64,000 nucleotides of DNA, from assembly GCF_013373865.1 (NCBI RefSeq), contig NC_050469.1, forward strand, positions 12,372,740 through 12,436,739. Reading direction: 5' to 3'. The notes below the pieces were generated by a model. The model ran no database searches. It was not told where the DNA came from and was given only the letters and a program-made list of their open reading frames with translations. Below, in pieces: positions 10,812-22,400 of the stretch (position 1 is its first letter; every line of letters begins with the position of its first letter). The position numbers and the translations under genes are program-made. Source of the stretch: Monomorium pharaonis. Its lineage: Eukaryota > Arthropoda > Insecta > Hymenoptera > Formicidae.

Positions 10812-13751
10812 ATGAGTGTTCGTCTGGTACTTAAAAAAATATCTACTAACACATCAACAGGTAATATTTCTGTTTATTTAATTCTTTAAATACCATTTCA
10901 TATCAATAAAATTTTCTATTCGTGAAATTATTCTAATAAAACTATTATTATGCACAGATAAGAATTTTAATAACATTTAATAATGTTTGACGTTACAGTT
11001 GTAATTTATATTAATTATAGAAAAAAATTGGAGGCTATAAATAAAAGAATACAGAATGTTTTTTTAATTAAATTACGTTTAACTTTTGTTACTTGCAAAT
11101 ATTGATATTTGATAGCGGACAGTTTTTTATTTATATTATTAGACTGTTTAAAATATTTTGCAAAAACATGAATAAATATCTACTATTGAATATTCATTGA
11201 AATAATTATTTTTTACTATTTTGAATGTCTCGGTAATCGACGTTTTAATTACGTGTGTACTTAAATTGCCGAATTAATTGTTTTTAGAATATTTTTCTAG
11301 ACGTAATTAACAAATGTTTCGAAAACAGAAAAATTCTAAAAGACACGAAATACTTATGTACTACAGTGAGATTTAAATAGACCTTAGTGCTTTAAATAGA
11401 GGCTAATATATCTAGCTATGTATCAGTTATTGTTCTAAAGGTTTAAGCTATTAAATTACAAAGGCACATAATTAACCTTTTGATTCCTATGCTAATTTCT
11501 TAGACGTAAGTTTTCAACTGACAAACGGCTAATCACAAAAATTTTCCGTAAAAGAATGTGATGTTAAAAATTACATCAGTACATATTAAATAAACATATC
11601 AAGGCGTACATATATTATATATGTATATAATATATATATATATATACAAAAAATCATTAAAATTTTATATAATTATATTATACATATACTATAGTTATAA
11701 TAAAGTTACAATTAATTTAGGGGCAAGATGTTATTCAAAAATCGGATTCGTCGGATTAGGCAACATGGGCGGTTACATGGCACAGAATTTGTTAAAAAAA
11801 GTAATCGAAAGTTTCTTATTTTTGAAATTACTGTCTTTCTCAATTCTAAATAAGCCTTAATAATTAATAATTAATTTTGTTTCACACAGGGCTATGAGCT
11901 CATTGTATATGATGTGAATAAATTGGCGGTGACGAGTTTAGTGGAGGCGGGTGCGAGTTGTGCATCAAGTGCGGCTGAAATGTCGAAAGAAGCTGAAGTT
12001 ATTATCTCAATGTTACCTTCGAATGAACATGTCCTTGATGTTTACACTGGCAAGAATGGTGTGCTTAGGTGTTTAAACAACAATTTTAAAATCCAACACT
12101 CTTTCAAACTTGCTAAATAAATGCATCATACATATTACATAGTTGATATTAGTTTAGTCATCGTAAATTTATTTTTAGTGCAGCGAAAAAGAATGCTTTG
12201 CTGATTGACAGCAGTACCGTGGATCCATCGGTGTCTCAGTTAGTTGCATCGCAGGCTCGGGAACGTAATTTGAGGTTTATCGACAGTCCTGTTTCGGGAG
12301 GTTTGTTTTTATACCTGTTATAATGTATATGTGAACATAAACATAATTAAACAAATGGTCATTGTATATACTTATTATCAGTGTTAAGTTAACGTAGACG
12401 TAAATTATACTCGAATAAGTTATCTATGGTAAAAAATCCCTATATTTTAATTCGATAGGCGTAAATGCCGCCAAGGATGGCACGTTGACATTTATGGTAG
12501 GCGGTTCAGAAATAAATTTTAACGATGCGAAATCCATTCTCGAAGCTCTAGGGTCTAGGATAGTACACTGTGGTGACATAGGCATGGGACAGGCGGCTAA
12601 GCTATGTAACAATATGTTATTAGCTATTAGTATGATCGGTACTGCCGAGGCGTTCAACCTTGGGCAAAAGTGAGATACAAGCGGTGGGCTATGTATTGAT
12701 AATTTCATTACCCTTTAAGCAGGTAATTTAAATACTCTTTATATTTCAGGCTAGGCTTGGATCCCAAAGTATTGGCGGACATTGTAAATTCCAGCTCAGG
12801 CCGATGTTGGTCTTCCGATGTTTACAATCCTGTTCCAGGAATCTTGCCTAATGTGCCCAGTTCGAAGAATTATGAGGTAATCTAGTATGAAAGACTTTCT
12901 ATGTATCCCAGTTTTCTCTTTACATGCAAATTCGCCAAAACAGATTCCCAATCAGAGAAATTGAAGTAACATTGAGGAAGATAACGTTATAAAGTTATAA
13001 CGCTGCGAAATTCTTGACTATGAAACTGATAGCTTATTGTATTTGAAAGTAAATAATTTTATGTAGGCATAATTGCTTTATTGTATTTATTTGAATATTA
13101 TCGTCCGTAATTGATTTTATTTGTGTACTCTTTGAGTGAAGTAATCATGGTATGGTGTTAGAAGTAAGAACAAAAGAGTTCGAATTAATAGTAGGTTCTT
13201 TCATCGTAATTTTTTTATCGCCTACATTTGTGTTACAATTTTTCTATAATTATTCAAGAAATGGTTACTCTATTTTTTTTAGTTTATGTAACTTATTTAC
13301 TGTTCTTATTAAAAATTTTGTAATACATTTCGGGAAAAATTCTTCATATCAAGAATCAAATTATAGATCAAATCAAATTATCAATTGGTTTGTAAAATTA
13401 GATCCGCTCTGATATAATTTTATCTATTTTGATATTTACGAAGATATTTTTCCCGGGATGGTTAAGGCGCTATTTGTCTTCAAATTTTTAATTGCTGCTA
13501 CTTTATTCTTTGAGTGCAAGAATTGAATGATTATGAAGCAAATAATGTAATTTATGCATAAAATATAGGGTGGTTTTGGAACAACATTGATGGCTAAAGA
13601 CCTGGGATTGGCGCAATCCGCTGCGACCAGAATGCAAGCTCCGATTCCTCTCGGTTCCTTAGCGCATCAAATTTATAGAGCAGTTATCGCTCAAGGATTC
13701 TCGAATAAGGATTTCAGCGTGATCTACCAATTTCTTAAAGGTACAAATTGA
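10812..13751 (+). CDS. HIBADH: 3-hydroxyisobutyrate dehydrogenase, mitochondrial
   Basis: Oxidises 3-hydroxyisobutyrate to methylmalonate semialdehyde with NAD+ in valine breakdown, in the mitochondrial matrix. Seven exons, all GT-AG and in frame: 10812-10860, 11721-11800, 11890-12068, 12179-12300, 12459-12669, 12750-12876 and 13569-13751. Together they encode 316 residues, the usual length. The N-terminus (about 22 residues, Arg/Lys/Ser-rich, no acidic residue) looks like a mitochondrial presequence. The Rossmann NAD motif GFVGLGNMG is at about 25-33. The substrate loop DSPVSGG and GTLTFMVGG are at about 138-159. The catalytic helix GMGQAAKLCNN has the family's lysine at about 191 and asparagine at about 195. 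The C-terminal GGFGTTLMAKDLGLA motif is present. The start codon has A at -3. The last exon ends FLKGTN-stop by reading through a possible donor (AAAG|gtacaa), so an alternative 3' end cannot be excluded. The largest intron is 692 bp. Confidence 0.95.
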
Positions 13752-13805
13752 ACAGACTTGGAAGTTTATATTAAGTTTTATTAAACTAAGACATACATTG
13801 TTTTG

Positions 13806-13816
13806 AATAAAATAAA
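13806..13816 (+). terminator. Polyadenylation signals for HIBADH
   Basis: Two overlapping AATAAA hexamers at 13806 and 13811, starting 55 bp after the HIBADH stop codon. Cleavage would follow within a few tens of bases. Confidence 0.6.
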
Positions 13817-15480
13817 CGAATTTTGTATTTGATATTATTTATAAAAGTTGATGTATTTTGTGTTTTTTTTTTTAAATCCAACATCTTAACTTCACATGCT
13901 TATAAATCTGTATTATTCATCCGTATTCTATAACCTGTAGAGGGCACCAGTTGATAGACAGTGACTAAATGATTCCTATATCTTGCAGAAATTTTTATCC
14001 TGTTCCAATTATGCAAGGTCTACAATGTCAACAGGAGTAATGGAGTAGGAGATTAAGAAAGGAGAGACTAAGAAGTAAGAAATATGAAATGAGATTTGTC
14101 CATTTCATTTACTCCCGGTTTTTAATTGGTCAATTGTTACTCTTACTCCTTACTCTATTACTCCTGCTGACATTGTAGACTTTGCATTAAATTTACCAAA
14201 CATGTTAATAGTTTATCAGTTTATAAATATGTGAGCACTCACATTTATGTACATGCAATCATGCATATTTGTTTTTGTGTGTCATAATTTTATAATTATT
14301 TAAGAATAGACGAAAATGTTAGACACACACATAATCTAATTTGAGAAAAATAATAGAAATAATAATAACAAAAACAAGATTGTGTATTTAATGTGGATGG
14401 AGTAGAAAGCTCACTTTTTATTAATATTTCTTACAAAGATAAAAAATGATTTTTGTGACTTAATTTTTAACTGTGATAGCTTTGAGGAAATTTAAATAAT
14501 ATTTTTAATTTTTAAAATTATGTTTTTGTGAAATTAATAAAAAAAGTTTTATATAAATAATAACATTAACTGTTACTTACTTTTTACTATTTATATAATT
14601 ATTTACATGCTGATATGTTAGTATCCTATATTATCAACAGTTTTATAGTATACAATTTTAAAGTGTGATAAAATAGCAAAGATAACTTTATTATTAAATA
14701 GTTATGTTATACATAGAATTTTTAGAATATTGTACTTTTATTTTAAATCATAAAGTAAAGGAAAATGAATCCATAAAATAGTAATATTTTAATGTCACTA
14801 ACATTGACTAACGTAGTACTGAAATCTGCTCAATTTTATTACATATATTTAATATAATTATTTCTTTTATATAGAAAAACATTCTAAGAATTAATTGAAA
14901 TATAATATGTCAAAAATGAAATTTACAGTTATCGAATCTAACATAATTAATATGTATAAATTGTTATAGCTGTACACAAAGAAAATTTTATAGTAAAAAT
15001 TGCTATGGTAAATAGTAAACGCTAACAAAAAAAAAATTATGAAAATTTTACTACGAATTTCATAAAATTAATATACATAGTATATTTATGATATTATTCT
15101 TTGAAATTCTTTTTCGTATAATAATTTCGTATAATAACTTTTTCGTATAATAATTTTTATTATAAAATTTTTTCCGTGTATTAATATTAATTATCAGTGA
15201 GTATCTTTCTGAAAGTTAGTTCTTACAATAGGGGTATACAAAAGGGCGTAAACGTTTTGTTTTATTTTATTCATGCGCTGTAGTCGAAAAAGGAAAATTT
15301 ATTTTTTAATAAATTTCTTTATGCTGCTTTGATAACTTTTAAAAACGTATTTTTGTGCAAATGTTATTAAAGTCCATGTAACTAGTTTATATTTTTTTTA
15401 TAGTAAAAATAGAAGTTTACATTATATATAGAAATATAATTTCTTTTTAGATGATTACATTTTCTTAATTTTCATTCGCA
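13817..15480. other. Intergenic region between HIBADH and Lasp
   Basis: AT-rich throughout, with one MITE-like element at 14011-14187 and a few short direct repeats of tcgtataataa near 15115-15155. No coding signal. Composition changes sharply near 15480, where the Lasp promoter region begins. Confidence 0.5.
14011..14187. mobile_element. MITE-like element with about 40-bp terminal inverted repeats
   Basis: The left arm (14011-14050, starting atgcaaggtctacaatgtca) matches the reverse complement of the right arm (about 14148-14187) with three substitutions and one indel. The core is about 100 bp and non-coding. The size and long inverted ends fit a non-autonomous DNA transposon remnant. I could not settle a target-site duplication, so the superfamily is open. 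Confidence 0.6.
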
Positions 15481-16403
15481 TCTGCGAAACGAAGTTGTCG
15501 AAAGTGCGCCCAGTAGTAAAACTAGCCGTTCCTGAGCCGCGCTCGCGTTCCGCCAATCGCGCGCGTTCGGTCTGTACCACGTGACGCACGCGCTCGCGGC
15601 GGAGTTCACGACACACCGAGTCGTCACACACACCGCGTTGACTAGCGCAGTGCGCGTCCCACCATCGCTGTTATTTGACGGGTTTTTTTTTTATGATTAG
15701 GGCGAGACCGAGAGGGCAGTGCGGTTCGGTGCGGCTGACAAACTGTGCGGTGTGTGTGTGTGTGTGTGAGTTCGAGGATTTTCCCGCTGCTGCTCGTTTC
15801 CCGCGGGTCTCTCGTGTGAGTCAGCCAAGGATAAGAGCGAGAGAAAGAGAGAGAGAAAGATAGAGAGTGAGAGGTGGGGGGAACGTAGAGAACGGGACGC
15901 GAACGAGCCGCGTTACGGGGTCCGACGCCGTCGAGTCGTCAGTCGTCGGAAAAATACACGGTCGAGCCAGTCGGTTTTTCCCGCCGGATTTTCGCGAGCG
16001 AGCTGGCGCCAGCAGCAGGTCGTCCGAGGAGGCAGTTGTCCAGCAACGGCGGCGGTCGTGCGGATGTGCCGCTAGTATATATACATACACACGTCACGCA
16101 CGTGCGATACCGAGATCCATCGTTGTGTACGCACGTATAACGAACGTGCATGCGTGCGTGCGTGCGTGAGTGAGTATTGTGCCGTGTCGTGTCGTGCCCT
16201 CGGTGTCTCGGTGAAAACCCGCCGAGGAAGAAACGAAGGAGCGAGGACACCCTCGCGTGCGTGCATGCGTGCGCGTGTGTATGTGTGTGTATGTGCGTGC
16301 GTGCGTGTGTAGTCGCGCGGATCTCTCAGTGAGTGGCGGTGAACGCCGAGGAGAGAAGAGGAGACGAGAGTAGCCGAGGCTTACAGAGGAAGAGGTGATA
16401 AAG
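15481..16403 (+). promoter_or_regulatory. GC-rich promoter and 5' leader of Lasp
   Basis: The sequence turns GC- and CpG-rich at about 15480, in contrast to the AT-rich DNA before it. A CCAAT motif lies at 15553-15557 and a palindromic CACGTG E-box at 15578-15583. The rest holds (TG)n near 15750, (GA)n near 15840-15870 and (TGCG)n near 16150-16310. Several ATGs precede the Lasp start (15693, 16064, 16150, 16265, 16281, 16291), each closed by a stop before 16404. The transcription start was not determined; the leader could be up to about 800 bases. Confidence 0.55.
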
Positions 16404-16472
16404 ATGAGCAAGACGTGCGCCCGCTGCGAGAAGACGGTCTACCCGATCGAGGAGCTCAAGTGTCTCGACAAG
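16404..16472 (+). CDS. Lasp: Lasp coding exon 1 (LIM zinc finger, first half)
   Basis: Encodes MSKTCARCEKTVYPIEELK and the next four residues with the first two zinc cysteines, and ends in phase 0 at AAG|gtacgtaa. Confidence 0.93.
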
Positions 16473-19400
16473 GTACGTAAGGATCATCATCGGTAGTCCG
16501 CGCATCATCGTTGTCCGTCTCTCTCCCTTAGGGCGAGTCCCCGCGCGAGTCTCCGACGTAAAAGCGTATCCCGGTGGAATTCAAACCCCCTCTCGAATTC
16601 CCATCTCCGAGAGGAGTGCCGGGAAGAAGTGCGGGAGAGATCCGTACCTTATCCGTTCGGCCTCATTGAGCGTTAGGGCTCGGCCCCTAGTGGCGGCCTT
16701 CGCGCCGTGGCCGATCGACGGCCTTCCTCGCCGTCGTGCGTGCACGATGCACGCGTGTTTAACGTCGCGGAACGACGGGGTGAGGAAGGTAGGGGAGGGG
16801 GAACCCTCGCCGAAGGGAGTCGTCTACTTGTTGCTTCTCGACGTGCCGCGCCGGGCGGATGGTTCGGTTTCGTTCGGCTTCATTCGATTTCGAGCATACG
16901 AATAAAATGCGTACGTATATACGTATTATAATTCTGAGCAAAATTGAAAATCGTAAGGAAAGAGGAAATCGAGAGAGATCTCCACTTGTTGCGCGTGGCT
17001 GTTCTCGCGACGCGAGCGAGCAAAGTTCACCCGACGGATGGAAGGAAGGAAGGACCGCGAGAGGAGACAGTTCCCCACCGCGTGCCGCAAAGATGCGAGA
17101 GGACACTCTGGACACTGTACAGTGTAGTGAACTCGATTAGCTGTACGCACCGAGGGAGCTGTTGGAAACCGTTGCGATATAAACTCGTGTTTATTTTCAA
17201 TTCAAATCGAGCAGGACAAAATCGAAAGATGTCAAACGGTTACGGGAACATGCGTCGAACTGTATATCAGACATGAATGGATGTGAGATTGATGGATTAT
17301 ATTTTTAAAAGCGCGCACAAAATAGAGAGGCACGAGGCGAGAAGATAAAGTAAAAAAGGTCTCTTTCCGTTACATCCTTGTCTTGAACTATCGAACTCTC
17401 TTGATAATTCCTGTTTACCTGGCTTACCGATTTCACTCATAGAGCGTTCTCGAATACAATCAAATGTTAGGATAATGTTTGGCATCCGCTTCTACATTTC
17501 TCGCGTCCATTTCCACCCGTGGTAGATTGATTTTTATTTCACTCGATTTAGCTTACTCTTTACTTTTTTTTCTAGCCCCTAGAGAAAGATAAAAGATAAA
17601 TTAAATTAACTATTATATTGAAGTAAATCTACATACATTAGTGGAAATGGACATATAACACATGGACAATAACATTTAATAATAAAGGATGAGTCTCTGT
17701 TTGCGTGAACTGGATAAATCGCGTCCCGAAATCGCATTCGCGCTAAACGTGCATCGTTTCTTCGAGGCGCGACATGTGCCGTTTGCGAGGATTCTCTTCC
17801 GAACGCTTGTAGAATATGTAGTCACGCTTATGGCACGGCATAGAACGGGTACGCAGCTTTTTTCGAGATACGCAGAAACGGAGTGGGAGTACACGGCAGG
17901 ATGTACCGTTCGCAAACCGATTGCCATGGTTCAACTCTACGTTATAACTGGTATCTATAAATGTAGATTGCGGAAGTGCATATAGCTGCATCAGCTTTAT
18001 TCTTTGGTATTTTTCCACGGATGAAAACATAAATTGTAAATGCGCCAATTTTGAAAGGAACGTAACAGCAAGAAGGATACATATAGTATGTGAGAAAGAG
18101 TATAGAAAATTAAAAAGAGTGTTTCGCATTTTATTTTATTTTTCATTTATGTGTTTCGTGCTTTTCTCGGTATTTTCCTAGCATTTTTTTACGAGAGCAG
18201 TCACAATATGTATTATGTGCGGCACGACAGTTTTACGTGAATATCGGTTGAAACTGTTGTACTGGTGTATTATCTACGTAACCATGTATAATTACGCAGT
18301 AACGGTACTCCATTATGTATCTACTTAAACAAGCGAGATATATACGTTGACTAAAAGACTAATTTTTAGGCAGCAGGATGATGTCCGTTCCCGTTTTAGC
18401 CTCGCTGGTTTCTATGTGAATTCTTTTGAACTGTATATTCTAAATGAATATATCTCGCGTTGAAATTTATTTCGCTCTAGCCGCCGCTCAAGCGGAATGT
18501 ATGGCAAATACTCTCTTGCTTCATCGCATACGTAACAACTTCCGCTTTCGAGGATAAGCCTTGAAGTGCCGGATTTATGACTTGAGCGTTTCGCTCAAAA
18601 ATTGTGCGAGCTCTATGCGAATCCTTGCGAGTCGAGTGTTTTTATCGCGAAAGACCGTGGCGTGCAGCTCCTATTTACTTCCATTTGCTGTGCTAATTTA
18701 TCCGACTTTATTCGCGCGGAAAGACCAGGAGTCTGGAATTAGTCAGCCAATTATAAATTTTATTTCAATCTTGCGTTATTTTTTGTTAACATTATGAAAT
18801 GTAGGCTCGTGCAATTAGGCAAAGGAATGCAATATTTAATTTTTTAAAGGAGATTTGTAACTCGACTATAACTTTAATATTAAAAAAACCGAGAGAAATT
18901 GTGTTACTTAACTCCAGAGTTCAAGAATTAATTATTCCTATTATAGAAGCTCGAATTTGTTATACACATGGAATTGACGTGCCGTTTTCATTGTTGTAAA
19001 TGCGATGAAACATTTTACTCCAAAAAGCACGTCATATAGGAAATTAATTTTTTACAATGGAGAATTATAATTTATATACAATTAATGCGTTTTTAGTATC
19101 AGACTTTTTTTTTCTCGCGGCCGTTGTCGAGATGTCGAGAAGATCAGCACATTATAGCGGACTGAAACTTTTTCTGAGATAGATTACAGGATGTACCGTT
19201 CTCGTTTAGTTCCGCTCGCCGAGCCGTCCTCAGTTCGCTGTGATATTTCTCGTCTCGTTTATCCTTACGTTGAATGACCGATACTGAGCGCAGTCTCTTT
19301 GCATACAGAAAGAGAAACGGCAAAAGAAGATAGAGAGAGAGGGGGGGAGGGAGAAAGATTTGTCTGTTTAGTCAGTTTTATGCCGAATCTTCCTTCTTCA

Positions 19401-22400
19401 AGTGCAGACGACGCTGTGTACTCAAAGTTTTATCTCATTGCATTAGAAATGAACTTTAGAACGAAGTGCGCGAACTTTGGAATCTTACGTCAGTACAGCT
19501 TCATTTAGGATAATCCGTTCGCTGTCGCTTTTATCGTTAATTTTTATATAAATTTATATATTTGTTTACCGCGAATTTCTCATAAAATCAAATGTTTTAT
19601 CACGAATGTATTACATAATTACGCCTTGCTCTAAGAAGAAGTATGAATAGTAATAAACTTCGTTAGCTTTCTTATCTATTCTCATGCGTCCGGATGCAAA
19701 TATACGAATACGTTATTTAATGAGCTTCTACTACAATTTAAATTTCCCTTAAAAGGAATTTAATCAGTGAGTAATTGTACTTATAAATTTTCGGATTTTA
19801 TTCCGTGTGATTATTTTGTCTACTTAATAAGATACTTGTTATGTAAAAGTATACATAAAAGTATACACAGTGTTCTTGTAACTCGAGATCTCTGGTATTC
19901 TTTTAATGGCATGAAAAAATACGGAAGGAAATATAACTTTTTATTGCTCCGTTTTGGAAGAGTCTAAAAATTATATGAGGACAGCACATGTCTTCTTTTT
20001 TTCATGCCTATTACTTCACGAAATTTCGAGATCTTATTTTTTTTAATATCAGTGAAATCTCTAAATGGCCGAGTAACACAGGAAACACCGTGGTATATGC
20101 GCGAAAGGTATTTCATTTGTATAGCTCGATACTAGAGGGTTAATAAAACTTGCCGGGCGAGTTAACGGGGAGTTTCTTAATCGCGTGGGCGGCATTCCTC
20201 GCCGGAAAACAAGCTTCAGGCGTTCGAGAGGAGGTAGAGGAAGTCAGGCTCCTAAATTTGGATGTGTATCGTGCCGCATGATCGCCACGTTGGTTTTCTA
20301 AATCCACTCGCGCGTTGCATGGTCACACGCTTCATCCATTTTTGGGTGTCTCTCCCGCAAAGACAATGAAAAAAAAAAAATCTCTCGTCGCGGTATAAGG
20401 CTTACAAAGATAAGAAAAATAGAGAACGAAAAAATATTCTGATACTAACGCATATCTCGATCCAATCGTTTACAAATTACTTTTTTTGAATGTTTTTTTT
20501 TTACTTTTCATTTGTTTTCCTTTGATTTTAATTTGCGAGAGCAATTAAATGCACTTAGCGTTTACGTCTAAACTATTTTATGAATTACTTAAAGTAGCAT
20601 GTGTATTACGAAGGTAATTAGTAGAGATATCTTTCTTGCTCGCTTAGAACACTTGTAAATTACGGCACGGTTGATGCCCTTTTATAATACGTGTAGATCG
20701 TTGTTTACGCCGGGGTTCACGCCTGTTTCCACCGTGTGTTCACGATGTCTTGTGATATTGCGGTTTGCAAGTTGCAACTGCATTCCCTCGAAGAAACAGA
20801 GAAGGAAAGAAGAGCGGCGCGGTACAAGGAGGAATTGAGACGAGGCACAACATTATGCAGACCGAAGACGGATTAAAGTGTATAAGGAAAAATTAAGGGG
20901 AAGGATTTAATGAGAAGGGGTACGTTCGTAGCTAATCGGCTTTTTGTGTCGAGTGAGGAATTCTTTTTGTGAAAACTCGCGCGCGAGTAGTGCCTTTTTA
21001 TTTATTTCTTCTATTTCTTTATGTTACTTTCTAATGGTGCTAATGGTCACATAAAATCTAATCCATCAAACTTTATCTTTTCAATCTTAGATGAGAAATT
21101 CATAATTTTAATATCCCGCTGCTTTTTAGATAGATATTGATCATTCCTCATCATCATCGTCATCATCATTTATCATTCTGACTTTTCAAAAAAAATATTG
21201 ATAAATACAATATTTTGTGCAATACTGCGATATTTGTTCGCAATATTTGCTTGTAATTAAAAAAGTCCTTGTATCGACTTGTGTCACAAATGGGAAGCAT
21301 TTATTATAAGAATATAAAGATGTTCAAATTGATTGTTTATTATGTAATTTTTACTCGCCTTCACTCCGGGTTTGCGCAACTCGCGTTCTCTACGGCACGC
21401 GCGATCCATGTTATGAGGAACAGTGATTAATTTATGTTCTATTAGTGAAGAGCAACTACTTGCTGTTTCTCAATCTCCCCTCACGATATGTCTTTTAAAT
21501 AATTATTTTGACCATAATTCTGCGAATATTTTGCAAATACTTTAAAGTTATTTTATTATTACTTTTTTAAAAAATACATTTTCCTAAAAGAAAAAACAAC
21601 AAATAATTGAACGCAAAAATTCTAATTTATTACGATATATTTATTTTGACTATTCTAAACCAAGACTGTCTTAGTACGGTATTGTTATATTCATATTTTT
21701 TAAAAGCTGAAATTAGAAATATTAATTATTCCCTACAGAATTTAATGGTGAAAAATAAATATATAACTGACATATGTACTGTACAGCATTATACATATTA
21801 AAAGATATGTGTATATTAATATTATTTTTATAAAACAAAATTAATTTTCTTACTTATTTTTAATAAAGCTTCGGGGATAACTTTTTATTCACGACGAGAA
21901 CGGTAATATCGTTTACGACTGTGAATATGTGTGCGTCCAGCGATCGACCTGCAGCGAACTGCAACGAATTACGAGGCTACCCGTTGCGTGGGCTTCGCGT
22001 GCGCGTCACAACAGGTGGGAGTCAATCTCAACCTGTTGCTTCTTTGTTAATCGAGAAATTCACCAATTCGAAGAATTCGTTGCAAAATGCCCATATCGCA
22101 AAGATGAAACATTTATGTAGTCTTTTACGCAGTCGAAATGTTATGTGTTTATATGCGACGTATGTCGAAATCGTCACGGTTTTTCGCATCTTTTCTATAT
22201 GCGAGAATGAAATCGTCGGATTAACGTGTTATTTTGTCATACGGTAGTATTGTCATCGCGACGTTCCTATTTATAAATTTATCATTGTTGCGCAAGTTTC
22301 GGGAGTTTATTCGATTTAGTCATAGAGCGATTCGTGCATTTAATTGACCGCGATCCGAATAAACGACTTCTCACTTTTCTGGACCCGTTGCTTTTCAATC

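Noticed and set aside
13152..13412. 86-codon ORF in HIBADH intron 6
   Set aside because: Phe/Ile/Asn-rich translation of AT-rich intron, with no gene context.
13451..13480. tRNA-like ggatggttaaggcg stretch
   Set aside because: No matching acceptor stem, anticodon arm or TTCGANTCC box follows.
15675..16411. Several ORFs on both strands in the Lasp leader
   Set aside because: Translations are repeats of Cys-Val, Arg-Glu or Thr-His from microsatellites. Only their role as possible upstream ORFs is kept.
21145..21172. Regularly spaced tcatcatcat units suggesting an array
   Set aside because: A simple trinucleotide microsatellite, not a CRISPR or satellite array.
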